From: Phocoena phocoena | Taxonomy: Eukaryota; Chordata; Mammalia; Artiodactyla; Phocoenidae | Assembly (NCBI RefSeq): GCF_963924675.1 | Contig: NC_089226.1 | Location: 53,506,205 to 53,570,204 of the forward strand | DNA length: 64,000 nucleotides | Reading direction: 5' to 3' | Shown here: in pieces, positions 1-10,669 of the stretch | Position numbering within the stretch: position 1 is the first letter of the stretch | How the letters are laid out: each line of letters opens with the position of its first letter | The notes under the pieces: model-generated | Database searches by the model: none | What the model saw: the letters and a program-made list of their open reading frames with translations, nothing else | What the model was told of the DNA's origin: nothing | Position numbers and translations under genes: made by a program

Positions 1-403
1 AATGAGGGGGCTGACAAGACCCCTTCCAGCTCTATCATCCTATGATTTACATTTCCAGTTGGGCACAGAGAGGATAACTATATTTATTTTTTTAATTAAA
101 AAAATTTTAATCAAGTAGAGTTGATTTACAATATTGTGTTAGTTTCAGGTGTACAACGTAGTGATCCAGTATTTTTGCAGATTATACTCCATTATAGGTT
201 ATTACAAGATAATGGGTTTAATTCCTTGCGCTACACAATATATCTTTGTTGCTTATCAATTTTATATATAGTAGTTTGTATCCGTTAATCCCATACCCCT
301 AATTTGTCCCTCGTCCCTTCCCTCTCCTCTTTGGTAACCCCAAGTTTGTTTTCTGTATCTGAGTCTGTGTCTTTTTTGTGTATACATTCATTTGTATTGT
401 CTT

Positions 404-761
404 TTAGATTCCACATATAAGTGATATCCTATGGTATTTGCCTTTCTCTGTCTGACTTATTTCACTAAGCCTAATATTCTCTAGGTCCATCCCTGTTGCT
501 ACAAATAGCAGAATTTCATTCTTTTTTAATGACTGAGTAATATTCCATTTTTTATATATGTGTGTGTATACACACACACACACACACACACACACATCTT
601 TTCAATCCATTCATCTGTTGATGGACATTTAGGTTACTTCCATGTCTTGGCTATTGTAAATAGTACTGCTATGAACTTTGAGGTGCATACATCTTTTCAA
701 ATCAGTGGTTTCTCTTTTTCTGGATATATGCCCAGGAATGGAATTGTTGGATCATATGGTA
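404..761 (-). pseudogene. L1 ORF2 C-terminal remnant
   Basis: The minus strand encodes recognisable ORF2 tail residues, including GMDLENIRLSEISQTEKGKY, and the frame ends at 404. Upstream the reading is broken by stops and by the CA repeat. Only the extreme C-terminus is present; the endonuclease and reverse transcriptase domains are absent. It is a dead fragment. Confidence 0.8.
570..596. repeat. (CA)n microsatellite
   Basis: About 13 uninterrupted CA units preceded by a short TG/TA tract. It sits inside the L1 ORF2 remnant where other L1 copies have a short ATATATACACA-like stretch, so it probably grew from that seed. Confidence 0.95.
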
Positions 762-768
762 ATAACTA

Positions 769-1360
769 CCATTTGTTGAGCAAGTTCTTAGGCTAAGCAT
801 TTTATATTATTTCATCTAATCCTCACTTCAACTCGTGGATAGGATTGTAATTCTCCCCATTTTCCAGGTGAGGAAACTGAGGCATATAGAAGATAAGTAA
901 CTCAGGTCACTGCGTTAGAGGCTGCCATAACAAAATACTTTATGGATGGCTTAAACAATAGAAATTTATTTCTTACAGTCCCGGAGACTGGTCCAAGATC
1001 AGGGTGCCAGCTAATTCGGTTTTTGTTGAGGGTTCTCTTCCTGGCTTGCGAATAGCCACCTTCTTGCCACATCCTCGCATGGTGTTTCCTCTGTGCATGC
1101 GGATGGAGAGAGCTATCTTTCTCTCTCTCTCCTTAGAAACCCTCTAATTCCATCTTGAGGACCTCACCCTCATGACCTAATCTAACCCGAATTACCTCCC
1201 AGATACCATCTTCAGATATCATCACATTGGGGGTTAGGACTTCAACATAGGAATTTGGGGTGAGGGAACATAAACATTCAGTCCATGACAGTCACAAAGC
1301 TAGCAAGTGATAGAACTTAACTGCAATCATTTGCTGCTCCCTCACTGTGACTCTAAGGCA
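769..1360 (-). mobile_element. MIR SINE, split by an LTR
   Basis: The reverse complement of MIR is seen at 769-910, including GGTGAGGAAACTGAGGCA, and continues at 1296-1360 with a match to the part that normally follows (AAAGCTAGCAAGTGATAGAA). The LTR at 911-1290 interrupts it, so the MIR is the older element. Confidence 0.8.
911..1290 (-). mobile_element. MaLR/MLT1-type solo LTR
   Basis: The sequence has the layout of a MaLR LTR in reverse: a GGCTGCCATAACAAAATAC-like start, a GGGGGTTAGGACTTCAACAT block, and TG...CA termini. A 5 bp duplication GTCAC flanks it (906-910 and 1291-1295), as expected for LTR-element integration. There is no internal retroviral sequence, so this is a solo LTR. The exact subfamily (MLT1 or MST) was not resolved. 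Confidence 0.85.
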
Positions 1361-1390
1361 TCTTGCATGATCCCTCTGCTTTGATACCAG

Positions 1391-1637
1391 ATACCAACTA
1401 GGAGATTCTCCTGGGTTGGAGACTGGACGGGTCCTCGGGAGAGGGCTGGAGCTTGCAGTCAGAGGACAACCTCCATGAGCTCAGAGACCACGGGAATGTT
1501 GTTCACCACTGCGTCCTTAGCATGCAGCCTTGTACCAGAACGTGGGAGAAACTCACTAAATAGTCACTATATAAATGAATAGCTCTGTTAAAGACTGATA
1601 ACTATGGTTGAATATAGAAAGCTCAAAAAACGGTTTG
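1391..1637. other. Unassigned DNA
   Basis: Mixed-composition sequence with no repeat, open frame or RNA that I recognise. Confidence 0.4.
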
Positions 1638-1758
1638 GGGGACATTCTTGGCAGTCCGGTGGTTAGGACTCGGTGCTTCCACTGCAGGGGGCCTGGGTTC
1701 AGTCCCCAGTCGGGAAACTAATATTCTGCAAGCCGTGCGGCGCGGCCAAAGAAAATAA
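1638..1758 (+). mobile_element. Short CHR/Bov-tA-like tRNA-derived SINE
   Basis: A diverged copy of the short artiodactyl-cetacean tRNA SINE: GGTGGTCC-like head, CAGTGGTTAGGACTCGG-type A-box region, GGGTTCAGTCCC B-box region and an end CGCGGCCAAAGAAAATAA. No clear target-site duplication remains, so it is one of the older CHR-type insertions here. Confidence 0.8.
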
Positions 1759-1824
1759 TGGATTTGTTCATGTACCCTGCGAAGATGGGGCCCCTTGAGG
1801 TCTCATCAAGGGAAGCGAGGAGAA

Positions 1825-2012
1825 GAGCAATAAACATCCGATATATGCCACAACCTCCCAGCTTCTTTTCACACATTTTACCTCATTCAAACGTCACACC
1901 AACCCTGAGATAAGTTCCTCTTTTAATAGACAAGGAAACAGAGGCTGAGACAAGCTCAGAGGCCCAGGAGCTGAGGAACAGAGAAGCCACGTGCCAAAGT
2001 TCACATAGATAC
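1825..2012 (-). mobile_element. MIR SINE
   Basis: Reverse MIR with CAAGGAAACAGAGGCTGAGA and a CGTGCCAAAGTTCAC stretch matching the core region. It is diverged. Confidence 0.7.
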
Positions 2013-2744
2013 TGGAAAGTATGGCTGCCGGCAGGCCCCACCTGCAAGCAGAGTGATGCCGAAGTGCCATGCGAGTGAGGCCCTCCTGGGTGGGGGGCAC
2101 TGAGGCCAGCTCCCACCCACCACGCCTCCTTTAGTGGCTGCAAGAACCCTGGCCCTAAAGTCAGCCAGTCACCTGGGTCTCCTCCATTGTCTCTGAATTC
2201 ACCATGGGGAAGAGATGAGTCAACGTCAGCCTTTATAGCCTTACCCTCAGACCTAGGCACAGCAGGGGTTCAGAAAATGGAGAGGAAGCCATGAGGGTTT
2301 GGTTCAAGGCGGCTCTAGAATCTCTGTAGGACCAGAGGAGAAGCACCTTTTGGGGGCCTGGGGTGGGGCATGGGGCAGAGGGCTGGAGGAACTGCCTCGA
2401 AGTTCACTGGCATAGCAGGCAATGCATAGTGGAGACTAATGGAGTTTATGGAGGCTAGCTCACCCCACTCCCATCCCTGATCATGCCATCTCTGATTTAG
2501 AAGAGAAAGGGCAGTGTCCCTAAGAAGGATTCATCCCCAGTGATGAGTAAATTGATCTGAAGAGGGAAGAGAGTAGGACCCAGGATGGAGCTTCCAGGGA
2601 ACCTGTGTGGTAGAGGAGGCCTCTGCAAAGGCAGGGGGTTTGATGGGAAAGGGGGAAAGAGAGAAGAATGAGAGAAAACAGATGAGAAGCATTGCAAGAC
2701 CAGCGCTTGGGGCCTAGGAGGAAGTGGAGATCACAGGGATCGCT
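2013..2744. other. Unassigned DNA, moderately GC-rich
   Basis: No repeat family or gene recognised. Short open frames on the minus strand (for example 1883-2260) are interrupted, have no family resemblance and overlap a MIR, so they are not called genes. Confidence 0.4.
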
Positions 2745-2935
2745 TACATTTGTTCAACTGGCATCGCCTGGTTGTACGGTTACAAATCACTTTTAGATGC
2801 TTTATTTTATGAGCTCTTCACTCCAGCCCTGAGGCACTCAGAGGAAATGGTATTATGTCCATTTTATAGATGAGGAAAGTGATATTGTCAGTGGTTAAGT
2901 GGCTTTCCCGAGAAAGTTACTAGGAGACAGGAAGG
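2745..2935 (-). mobile_element. MIR SINE
   Basis: Reverse MIR: TTTTATAGATGAGGAAAG followed by a GGTTAAGTGGCTT block. Confidence 0.75.
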
Positions 2936-3149
2936 GAAGCTGAATTTTTTCATTCCAACTCTAGTTCTTCTTTGCCTTCTCTGATGACAGGAGGTGACTG
3001 ACTCTTAAGAATCTGGCTTTGCAGACAGGGACGTGGTCGCTGCTTTTGCAGACATGGTAATAATGGCAGCAGCAGATCCAACCCCTGCCTCCCACTCCAG
3101 CCTCACACATTATTACTATTACTAAGGCTGTTGCTGCTGTAGCCATAAT

Positions 3150-3310
3150 TAAGTGTGCCAGACATCAGGCTTGGCATCTGTTTGCATTACTTCTCAAGCA
3201 ACCCTGGAGGTAGGTATTGCTATCCTCACCTTACAGATGAGGTGACCTAGGCGAAAAGGAAAAGAGACTTACCCAGAGTTTGAGGGCAACTGCTTGACTT
3301 ACATCAAAGC
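3150..3310 (-). mobile_element. MIR SINE
   Basis: Reverse MIR with ACCTTACAGATGAGGTGACC and a preceding CTGGAGGTAGGTATT block matching the MIR 3' half. Confidence 0.75.
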
Positions 3311-3611
3311 GGTGTGTCTCAGACTCTACCTGAATCGACAAATGGCATTCGTTTTCATCATGCTGAATGATCATTGCTCTTGGGAGGAGAGCAAAATGTT
3401 CTTTGTGGGGGTGGGGCGGTTATAGCTGCTTGTATAATGGAATAAGCCAGAATGGACTTGAGGGTTTTCTTTGGGAATGTCTCCTCTTGGCATCTCCTAA
3501 GACCTTCAGCTTGAAACATATTGTCCAGGAAGTCAGGACACTTTCTAGGGACAATCTCTGTTTTCTGTCACCTACATGGAGTTATCATCTTTTTTCTTGG
3601 GGAAGGAACTA

Positions 3612-3690
3612 AGAGTCTGCATTTCAGTAGTTCCCAGATGATGCCAACGCTGCTGGTTGCTGGACCACACTTTTGAGTAGTAAGAGGGGT
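3612..3690. mobile_element. Fragment of a hAT-type DNA transposon
   Basis: The stretch CAGATGATGCCAACGCTGCT then GGACCACACTTTTGAGTAG matches the end of a common mammalian non-autonomous hAT (MER-type) element. Only one end is seen and the family was not resolved. Confidence 0.55.
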
Positions 3691-3834
3691 TTATCTCTAA
3701 AATCCTTCCAGTTCAATAAGTCCATTTGGAAATCCTAAATACACCCCCATTAAAATACAGCCATACCTGTGTGTGCTGTGGCCCTAAGATCTGGCTACAT
3801 GATTGAAATTATTGATAAGGTATAATAATAACAG

Positions 3835-4022
3835 ATGTAATTTAAGCATCTTAGCTATGTGCAAGGAACTTCCCAACAATATGCGATCAGTGTTGTGTTA
3901 GGTTTGTTCTTTTACAGATGAGGAAATTCAAGTACAGAGAGATCAGTTCACCTAAACTCTATATATAGTTAATAAGTGGTGAAACTAGACTTTGAAGCCT
4001 AGTCTTCCCTACTCTGAAATGT
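3835..4022 (-). mobile_element. MIR SINE
   Basis: Reverse MIR with TTTTACAGATGAGGAAATTC, then AATAAGTGGTGAAACTAGAC as the core and 5' part. Confidence 0.75.
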
Positions 4023-6000
4023 GCTTTTTTCACACATAAATATAACCCTACTCAATAATTGAGAGATGAAGACTCTCGATACACTGGGCCATTATTTCTC
4101 TGCTTTATTATAGAGATATCGAGGTGAAATATGTCTTTCAAATTGTTGGAACCTTCGTTGATGCTAATTGTTATCATCAATAAATAATAGGAAATTTAAT
4201 GACACTAATAACATGAAAAAAATTGAGAGGGTAAGCATGTAAATCAGTATTTAAGCAAAGCATAACATTTGTAAGGAGGCCATGTAAATACAGGAGCAGG
4301 AAAACCCAAGAACAGTGGATAGACATTGAGAAAAAAAGCCCATGGCTTTAGAGAAAAATGAAACAGAGAAAGAAACACCAGCCTTTGCTCCCTCCGCTTC
4401 GGGTTCAGAAAATAGAATTGAGACAACACCAAAGGGGGTGGGTAAAGAGTTTGAACAATGAATACACATTACCAGCATCAGCTGGGTATCTTGTTAACAT
4501 TAACCTGATCCATTGCAAGTGAGCTGCAGTTAGAACGGTAATTACAGTAAATAGAATCCATTTGGAATCCTCAAGCAAATATGAGCTGGGAAGAAAGATG
4601 GGCTGAAGAAAATCCATTACATTTTGGAAGTTACGGAAGCTTCGGATGGTAGCGATTTCTACTGTGAATTGCATCCGACTAAGAAGCGGCAACTTGAATG
4701 AATCTATCTCAGCTCTCAAGTGTGTTTAGATGGTAAATAAAATGAATTCCCCGACCATTGCAGCCAAGTGCAGTTTCCTGAAATATTTGTCTTGGTAATT
4801 TAGGTAGGAAATTTAGGTAGAATTGGGAAGGTGGCCTGTCTACTCTACTTCCTGCCTTGGGCTGATGGCTTTTCATAGAAAAATGAAATGTTGCTCTTCA
4901 GGAAGGGTCAAAAGGAAGAGCCAGGGAGGGATGGGAGAAGGTAGAGAAGGATTTGGAGCCTCTCAAAGTGGTCTGCATTCTTGAGTGTTGGTCAAAGAGG
5001 AGTTTCATGTTCAAAAACTCCAATGCCAGTCCGCCATGGCCAGACATACACTGGCCCCTTCTGTGGGTGTCTAACTATAGCCCTCCCATGCCATCTGTTT
5101 CTGAAAGCTCCGTAGTTGCAGCCAACTCAGCCATGTGAGACTTTTCACGGCTCCCTGTCCTTTCCATTCCCTGGCTCTACCCTCAGCCCCTCCCTGTCTT
5201 CCCAGGTACTTATCTGTGTGCCCAGGTCAGACTCTCTTCCCTTGTTTCCTGATCTCACCTCCCGCAGATTTTGGGGGAGAGATAGTTCTTCTTTGACCTC
5301 AGGTTCATGGAAGCCTCATGCTCTGAGTAGCCCCCGTTACCACCTATGTGAGTAATGGCCAAAAAACTCCAGGGTACTTCGTCTGGAAATTGGGAGTCAT
5401 AGGCGGCATAAGTGAGTTTTCTCACGTTCGTTCAGTCAGTACATTTATTAGGAACCTCTTCTGTCCCAGGTCTGGGACTATTTGAAATGCATTTCTCACT
5501 GTGGGATCTGGGATGCCTCACTGACAGGAGACTGGCTTAGAATAGGAAGAAAACATTGGTAATTGAAAAGGATAAACACTAAAATTGCATCTCTGTGAAT
5601 GTAGCCAGGCACCGTCTGGGACGCCCAAGACCTCATACGTGGTCTTCGTGCCTCTGAGCAGAGGCCTGGTGGACCCAAGCCCCAGCAGATCCAGGCGGGG
5701 CCCCCAGACCACTTTCACAGGCACAGGGATTTGAGGAGGCTGGAACCTTATCCTCAAACAACTGACAGCACCACCTCCTCCCCACCCCCCCGCACACCAC
5801 CACCACACACACACAAAGACCCAGTTCAGGCCAAGGACAGGAAGTGAAGTATGGTGCTCAGGCCAAGCTGCAGGGCTTGAGGGGGTGAGCAGGGGAAAGG
5901 GACTCATTTAAATAGCACTGAGAATGGCTGAAGGTAATTCACCAAATTGGAATCCAGGAGACTCCAGGTTGGCATCGTCTGGGCCCTGGATCCAAGCCCT
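4023..6000. other. Mostly single-copy DNA
   Basis: No gene is recognised. 4470-4800 is AT-rich, low in CpG and free of repeats I know, which is the look of a possible conserved non-coding element. 4800-5500 shows nothing definite. 5765-5815 is a C- and CA-rich low-complexity patch. Confidence 0.4.
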
Positions 6001-6002
6001 AC

Positions 6003-6178
6003 AAGCAGTGCTTCTCAGCTGTGCGGGTACTTTGGTATCACATGGGGAGCTATGACAGATATCCCCTGATGCCTGGGTCCCCCCTTCCCGGTCCTGGAGA
6101 CTTGGAGTTAACTGGACCAGAGTGCAGCCTGGGGATCGGGAGTTTGAAAACTTTCCAGATGATTTTTGTCTGCAGTCC
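6003..6178 (+). mobile_element. hAT-type non-autonomous DNA transposon fossil
   Basis: Begins GCAGTGCTTCTCAGCTGTG and contains TGATGCCTGGGTCC and GCCTGGGGATCGGGAGTTT, a pattern shared by many mammalian MER-type hAT fossils. The far inverted end is worn. Family not resolved. Confidence 0.6.
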
Positions 6179-6294
6179 TTTCAGGACTGAGAGGCCCTGG
6201 GACTTTTAGCTTCTGGTCATACAAAAGGCTTCCAGAGGCCCTGCAGTGCCTCATTTCCCGGTGGCCCCACTGTTCTCCCAGGAAGCCACCCTGC

Positions 6295-6321
6295 TCCCTC
6301 CCTCCCTCCCTCCCTCCCTCT
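6295..6321. repeat. (TCCC)n simple repeat
   Basis: About six TCCC units, so the minus strand is a GGGA array. Confidence 0.9.
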
Positions 6322-6599
6322 CCACCTCCATTTGACCACCCCAGTCTGACTCCCAGGTCTTGTAGGACCCTGTGACCTTTGCCACACACCCCACGCTCCC
6401 AGGGTCTCAGAGCCTCCCCTCTCCCTTGGGCTCTGCTCCTTGCTCAGCCCACGTGCGCCCCCTCCAATCCCTCCTCTCACCATGTCCATCAGGTCCCACC
6501 TATTTCTGACTGTCACAGGCTGGTGTTCCTAGAAAACTGTCCCATCAGCCCAGCCTATGATGTACATCAGCATTCTGGAAGCACCGAGCTTGGACAGCG

Positions 6600-6621
6600 C
6601 CCCCCCCCCCCCCCCCCCCCC
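6600..6621. repeat. Poly-C homopolymer, 22 bases
   Basis: An uninterrupted run of 22 C. Long C homopolymers are rare in mammalian DNA compared with poly-A. The minus strand is poly-G. Confidence 0.95.
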
Positions 6622-6774
6622 AGTACTTAGGCCCAACAGCCTGATACGTTTTACTGGGGTGCTGTATCAGGCTGGTGGGGGTGGGGCACCCTGTTTCCTT
6701 ATCTGTGACTGGGGAGTAAGACCACCTGCCCAGATGCTGCACAGCTTTGACGTGAGGCTCGGAGGATGAGAGCA

Positions 6775-6905
6775 CTGTTCAGTGCACCAGGGCTTTCTGT
6801 GCACGTCTCATATATCATCTCCCACGCCTCTTCCGGCAGTGGTATTATGGTACCCATTTTATGGATGAAGAAACTGAGGCAATACACTGTGGGAACTGGC
6901 CCAGA
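6775..6905 (-). mobile_element. MIR SINE fragment
   Basis: Reverse MIR with CATTTTATGGATGAAGAAAC and CTGAGGCAA. Confidence 0.7.
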
Positions 6906-7261
6906 AGTTTCTTGACTCTAATTCCCAGACTCCTCCCCCGTTTCCATGCCACCCAAAAGGAAAGCTCATTGAAAGGGCACAATGAAGTGCTTTATGTTCA
7001 TGTTACAAATAATCTAGTTTGATTAGAAGTTTTAGTTCTAATCTACCTCCTTCACACAACAGGGTTCACTGAACAAAAAGAGCTCTCGGATAGGGTCAGG
7101 GAGGCCCGCATTCGGATCTTTCCTCATTCTGCAATTGTTGGAGGCTTGGTTAAACCAGGCCTGGACCAGGTACTGGGGACCCAGGGACACTCCAACATCT
7201 ACCCTGTAACCCTACTTTCTTGCTGAAGAGACCAACACTTAAACATACGATTTCCATACAG

Positions 7262-7510
7262 TATGTCCTGGGTTCAAGTTCCAGCTCTGTCATGTACTAC
7301 CTGTGCGATTTTCTTTTTTCTTTCTCCTGTGCGATTTTCTTTTTTTTTTTTTCTTTTTCCTGTGTGATTTTCTTTAGGCAAGTTGCTTAATCTCTATGGG
7401 CTTTAGTTTTCTCATCTGTAAAATGGGGATAGTGGAATCTCCCCGGCAGGGGTGTGGTGAGATAAAGTGAGTTAAGCCACGTATGGCACTTAGAATAAGC
7501 CTGGCACGTG
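7262..7510 (+). mobile_element. MIR SINE with internal triplication
   Basis: Forward MIR from GGGTTCAAGTTCCAGCTCTG to the TCATCTGTAAAATGGGGATA block and the AAGCCTGGCAC end. The segment at 7300-7375 has been multiplied, giving three tandem units that start CCTGTG(C/T)GATTTTCTTT. Confidence 0.85.
7300..7375. repeat. Tandem triplication inside a MIR
   Basis: Units start at 7300, 7326 and 7359. The first two are 26 and 33 bp and differ mainly in the length of the T tract. The third has TGTG where the first two have TGCG and leads back into normal MIR sequence. Confidence 0.9.
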
Positions 7511-7573
7511 AGCTATGGTGTGAAACGACCCTGGAGTTCCTGGGGCTCTGGGGAGCGAGAAGAACCTGCCAGG

Positions 7574-8054
7574 TGCATTAGTTTCCTATTGGCTGCTGCA
7601 AAACATCACCACACGCTGAGTGGCGAAAAGCAACCCAGGTGTATTCTCTTACAGTTCTGGAGGTCAGAAACCCCAAATTAGTCTCACTGGGCTCAAGTCA
7701 AGGTGTCAGCAGGGCTGCTTCCTTCTGGAGGCTCTGAAAAGAGAATGCATGTCCTCCCCTTCGTCATCTTCTATAGGCTGCCTGCGTTTCTTGGTCTGTG
7801 GCCTCTTCCACTTATCACTCCAGCCTCTAGCTTCACCTCTTGTGCTGTTAGCTCTGATCCTCCTGCTTCCCTCTTACAAGAACTCCTGTGATTACATTGG
7901 GCCCACCTGGATCATACAGGCTAAGCTTCCCATCTCTAGATCCCTAACTCATTCACATCAGCAAAGTCCCTTTGCCACGTAAGGTACCCTATTTACAGGT
8001 TCTGGGGATTAGGATATGGGCAGTTGGTGGGGAGGGCATTATTTAGGTTGCTGT
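7574..8054 (-). mobile_element. MLT1-type (MaLR) LTR
   Basis: Reverse LTR pattern: TGCATTAGTTTCCTATTGGC, TCTTACAGTTCTGGAGGTCA, TGATTACATTGGGCCCACC, GGTTCTGGGGATTAGGATAT. A possible worn 5 bp duplication (CCAGG at 7569-7573, CCGGG at 8055-8059) flanks it. No internal viral genes are present. Confidence 0.8.
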
Positions 8055-8059
8055 ACCGG

Positions 8060-8330
8060 GGGACAGAAGGCTGCTGCCCAAGGGAGGGAGGTCAGGAATG
8101 CCTTCCTGTGGAAGCACATTTCAGCTGGTTGGAGGAGCTTTCCAGATTGAGGCGCAAGAAAGGGCATCCAGATAGAGGAGAGCCCTCCAGGGAAGGCCCC
8201 AAGGCGTGGAGGGAAAGCCTGCCATGTTTAGGGAGAGGTGAGAAGTTCATGGCGACAGGAGTGTGGTGTAAGGGAAGGAACGCTGCGGGGGGCAGCCTTT
8301 TGATGCCGTGACCCTGGAAGCAAGCAGGTG
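8060..8330 (-). mobile_element. L2 LINE fragment
   Basis: Reads as reverse L2: GGAATGCCTTCCTGTGGAAG, CACATTTCAGCTGG, CCAGATAGAGGAG. Non-coding remnant of the L2 3' region. Confidence 0.6.
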
Positions 8331-8738
8331 TGGTGAGGCAGCAGCTGTTGGAGTCCTCTCTGCGGTGTGACGTCCTGCCCAGGGCATCCTGATATTCCAC
8401 TCTGACCCAGTCTGGCCAGCCTCAAGGGTATCAAGTTCCAGCTGGGTAGCGTGGGTGTCTGGCCATCAGGAGATGGTGTTCCTGGGGCTGTCACATTTGT
8501 CTCCGTTTCCTTGCCTTCCCTCCAGCCCCCAAACCATAACCACCTCCCAGACTCCCCCTGACCCCACCTCCCCTGGCTCCCAAGCCACAGAAGAGAGGAT
8601 CAACTCCAGTGATGGAGGACCAGACCCGGGGCCCCCTTATTGGAAGCCATTTTCCTTCTTAACATCTTCTGCTGAGATGGACCAGCAAAGCAAAATTCCC
8701 ACAGAAGTAGTTTTTCAATTTCTTATAATAGGACATAG
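8331..8738. other. Unassigned DNA
   Basis: No repeat or gene recognised. The open frame that starts at 8455 runs from here into the L1 at 8753 by chance. Confidence 0.4.
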
Positions 8739-8752
8739 AAGTCGGCCCAGGG
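8739..8752. repeat. Target-site duplication, left copy
   Basis: AAGTCGGCCCAGGG, identical to 9432-9445. It fixes the ends of the L1 insertion. Confidence 0.95.
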
Positions 8753-9042
8753 GCATATACCCTGAGAAAACCATAATTCAAAAAGAGTCATGTACCAAAA
8801 TGTTCATTGCAGCTCTATTTACAGTAGCCAGGACATGGAAGCAACCTAAGTGTCCATCAGCAGATGAAAGGGTAAAGAAGATGTGGCACATATATACAAT
8901 AGAATATTACTCAGCCATAAAAAGAAACGAAATTGAGTTATTTGTTGTGAGATGGATGGACCTAGAGTCCATCATACAGAGTGAAGTAAGTCAGAAAGAG
9001 AAAAACAAATACCGTATGCTAACACATATATATGGAATCTAA
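8753..9042 (+). pseudogene. L1 ORF2 C-terminal segment, in frame
   Basis: Open to its natural stop at 9042. The tail reads GIYPEK..., then MFIAALFTVARTWKQPKCPS, RWMDLES and SQKEKNKY, the usual C-terminal zinc-region end of ORF2. With no start or catalytic domains it is a truncated fragment. Upstream single-copy sequence happens to be open in the same frame from 8455. Confidence 0.85.
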
Positions 9043-9431
9043 GAAAAAAACCAAAAAGGTCATGAAGAACCTAGGGGTAAGACTGGAATAAAGACACAGA
9101 CCTACTAGAGAATGGACTTGAGGATATGGGGAGGGGGAAGGGTTAGCTGGGACAAAATGAGAGAGTGGCATGGACATATATACACTACCAAATGTAAGGT
9201 AGATAGCTAGTGGGAAGCAGCCGCATAGCACAGGGAGATCAGCTCGGTGCTTTGTGTCCACCTAGAGGGGTGGGATAGGGAGGGTGGGAGGGAGGGAGAC
9301 GCAAGAGGGAAGAGATATGGGAACATATGTATATGTATAGCTGATTCACTTTGTTATAAAGCAGAAACTAACACACCATTGTAAAGCAATTATACTCCAA
9401 TAAAGATGTTAAAAAAACTACAATAAAAAGA
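8753..9431 (+). mobile_element. Young 5'-truncated LINE-1
   Basis: About 680 bp holding the last 96 codons or so of ORF2, a full 3' UTR and an A-rich tail with AATAAA signals. The perfect 14 bp flanking duplication (8739-8752 and 9432-9445) and an uninterrupted ORF2 tail suggest a fairly recent insertion. The 3' UTR closely resembles the antisense fragment at 50728. It lacks the reverse transcriptase and endonuclease, so it is inactive. Confidence 0.95.
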
Positions 9432-9445
9432 AAGTCGGCCCAGGG

Positions 9446-9879
9446 AAATTGATTCCATTCGGAACTCCCTTTGTAGGACACTTCATCTTCCATTGTGACC
9501 TCTGTATTTCAGCAATTTCTAAAGCCCGAGGAAGTCTCATTTAATGTTTTTTTCTCCACCCCAGCAGAAGGCTTTTTTAGCTCAGCTGAATGGTTCTGCT
9601 GGCCTGTCACTTCCAAAGGCCCGAGGCTGGGGGTCAGGGGAGCCTCAAATCCCATACCCAACCCCAGGGAGTGGCTGGCCGGTGTCCACTCTGGTCCCCA
9701 ACATGGGGAGGCCTATTCTCCTTTGCTCTTCCTTCCCCATCCCTCTCCCCGTCCTGCCTTTTCTCCTCTTTCTTTCTTCTTTGATACTGACTTCCTTCCA
9801 TTTTTGTCCCTGTCTTGCTCTTTCATTTCTCTTCAACGCCCCTCAGCCCCCCGCGGCTCATACTCTTTCCTTGGGGGTG
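9446..9879. other. Unassigned DNA
   Basis: Pyrimidine-rich sequence with TTCC and TTTCTTC runs near 9720-9840. No recognised gene or repeat, although the + frames stay open up to 189 codons because of the composition. Confidence 0.4.
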
Positions 9880-10139
9880 TATCCATCACTCAACAATCCT
9901 GTGACCCAGCAGGTTACTCGGTCTGCCTGGATCTCAGCTTCTTTATCTGCAAAGGGGGGATTAGAATGTGCATTTCACAGGCCTGTGACCAGGATTCCAT
10001 AGTTAGTTGTTCAGTAGTCCCCAGGGAGACAGGGATATGCAGAGTGGAAGGGGGCCAGTGCTAGCCATGCAGCTCTGCACAGGAGCCCCTGAACTTGGCA
10101 GCAGATGAGGGAGGCACAGAGCTGCTTATAAACCGTGAG

Positions 10140-10300
10140 ACAGGGTGATACTTTTTGAAGGAACGGCACTTTTCAGTTTACCAAGAGTTTTCTGAACCCA
10201 TTACCATGCTTGATCTCCATGGCAATGCTTTGATGGGGATCGAGCAGGTAACCCAGCCTGGCCTGTAATGAGGAAACCAAGGCTCTCAAAATGTTAGTCA
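10140..10300 (-). mobile_element. MIR SINE
   Basis: Reverse MIR with AATGAGGAAACCAAGGCTC; diverged. Confidence 0.65.
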
Positions 10301-10669
10301 TCCGTCCCACGTTACCCGACTCGAATCGCCTGTCCCCTGAGCCTGTGTAATTTTCTCCGCTGGATCATGGAATGGGATGCAAGCACGGCCCATCCAACCG
10401 ACTCTCCCCCACTTGGCCTCCTGCCTCTCTCCTGACCCTGGAGTTGTAGTCTGGGGAAAATCAGGTTGTCCTGGGTCTCCCCAGCCCTCCAAGCCCCAGC
10501 TCTATTACTGTGTCCTGTTTGAGATTTGAGAAGGGGTTGCAAGCTGGCCTCCATCATTTCCCACTTCAAGGATCAGTCTGTGGTCCTGTAGCCCCAAAGT
10601 GAACTGAGCCCATCATCAGAGTAAACCTGACTTCCATGCTGGCCTTGACTCGACAGCCCATTCGAATCC

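Larger units (their letters stand above)
81..761 (-). mobile_element. 5'-truncated LINE-1, 3' end
   Basis: Read on the minus strand this is the last part of L1 ORF2 followed by an L1 3' UTR, with the A-rich tail near 81-110. A 7 bp repeat ATAACTA lies on both sides (74-80 and 762-768) and may be the target-site duplication. The 3' UTR has the form seen in cetartiodactyl L1s but is more diverged than the copy at 8753. A CA microsatellite has grown inside it. It cannot move. Confidence 0.85.

Noticed and set aside
404..796. Open frames with CVCVCV or THTHTH runs
   Set aside because: They come from the CA microsatellite within an L1 fragment.
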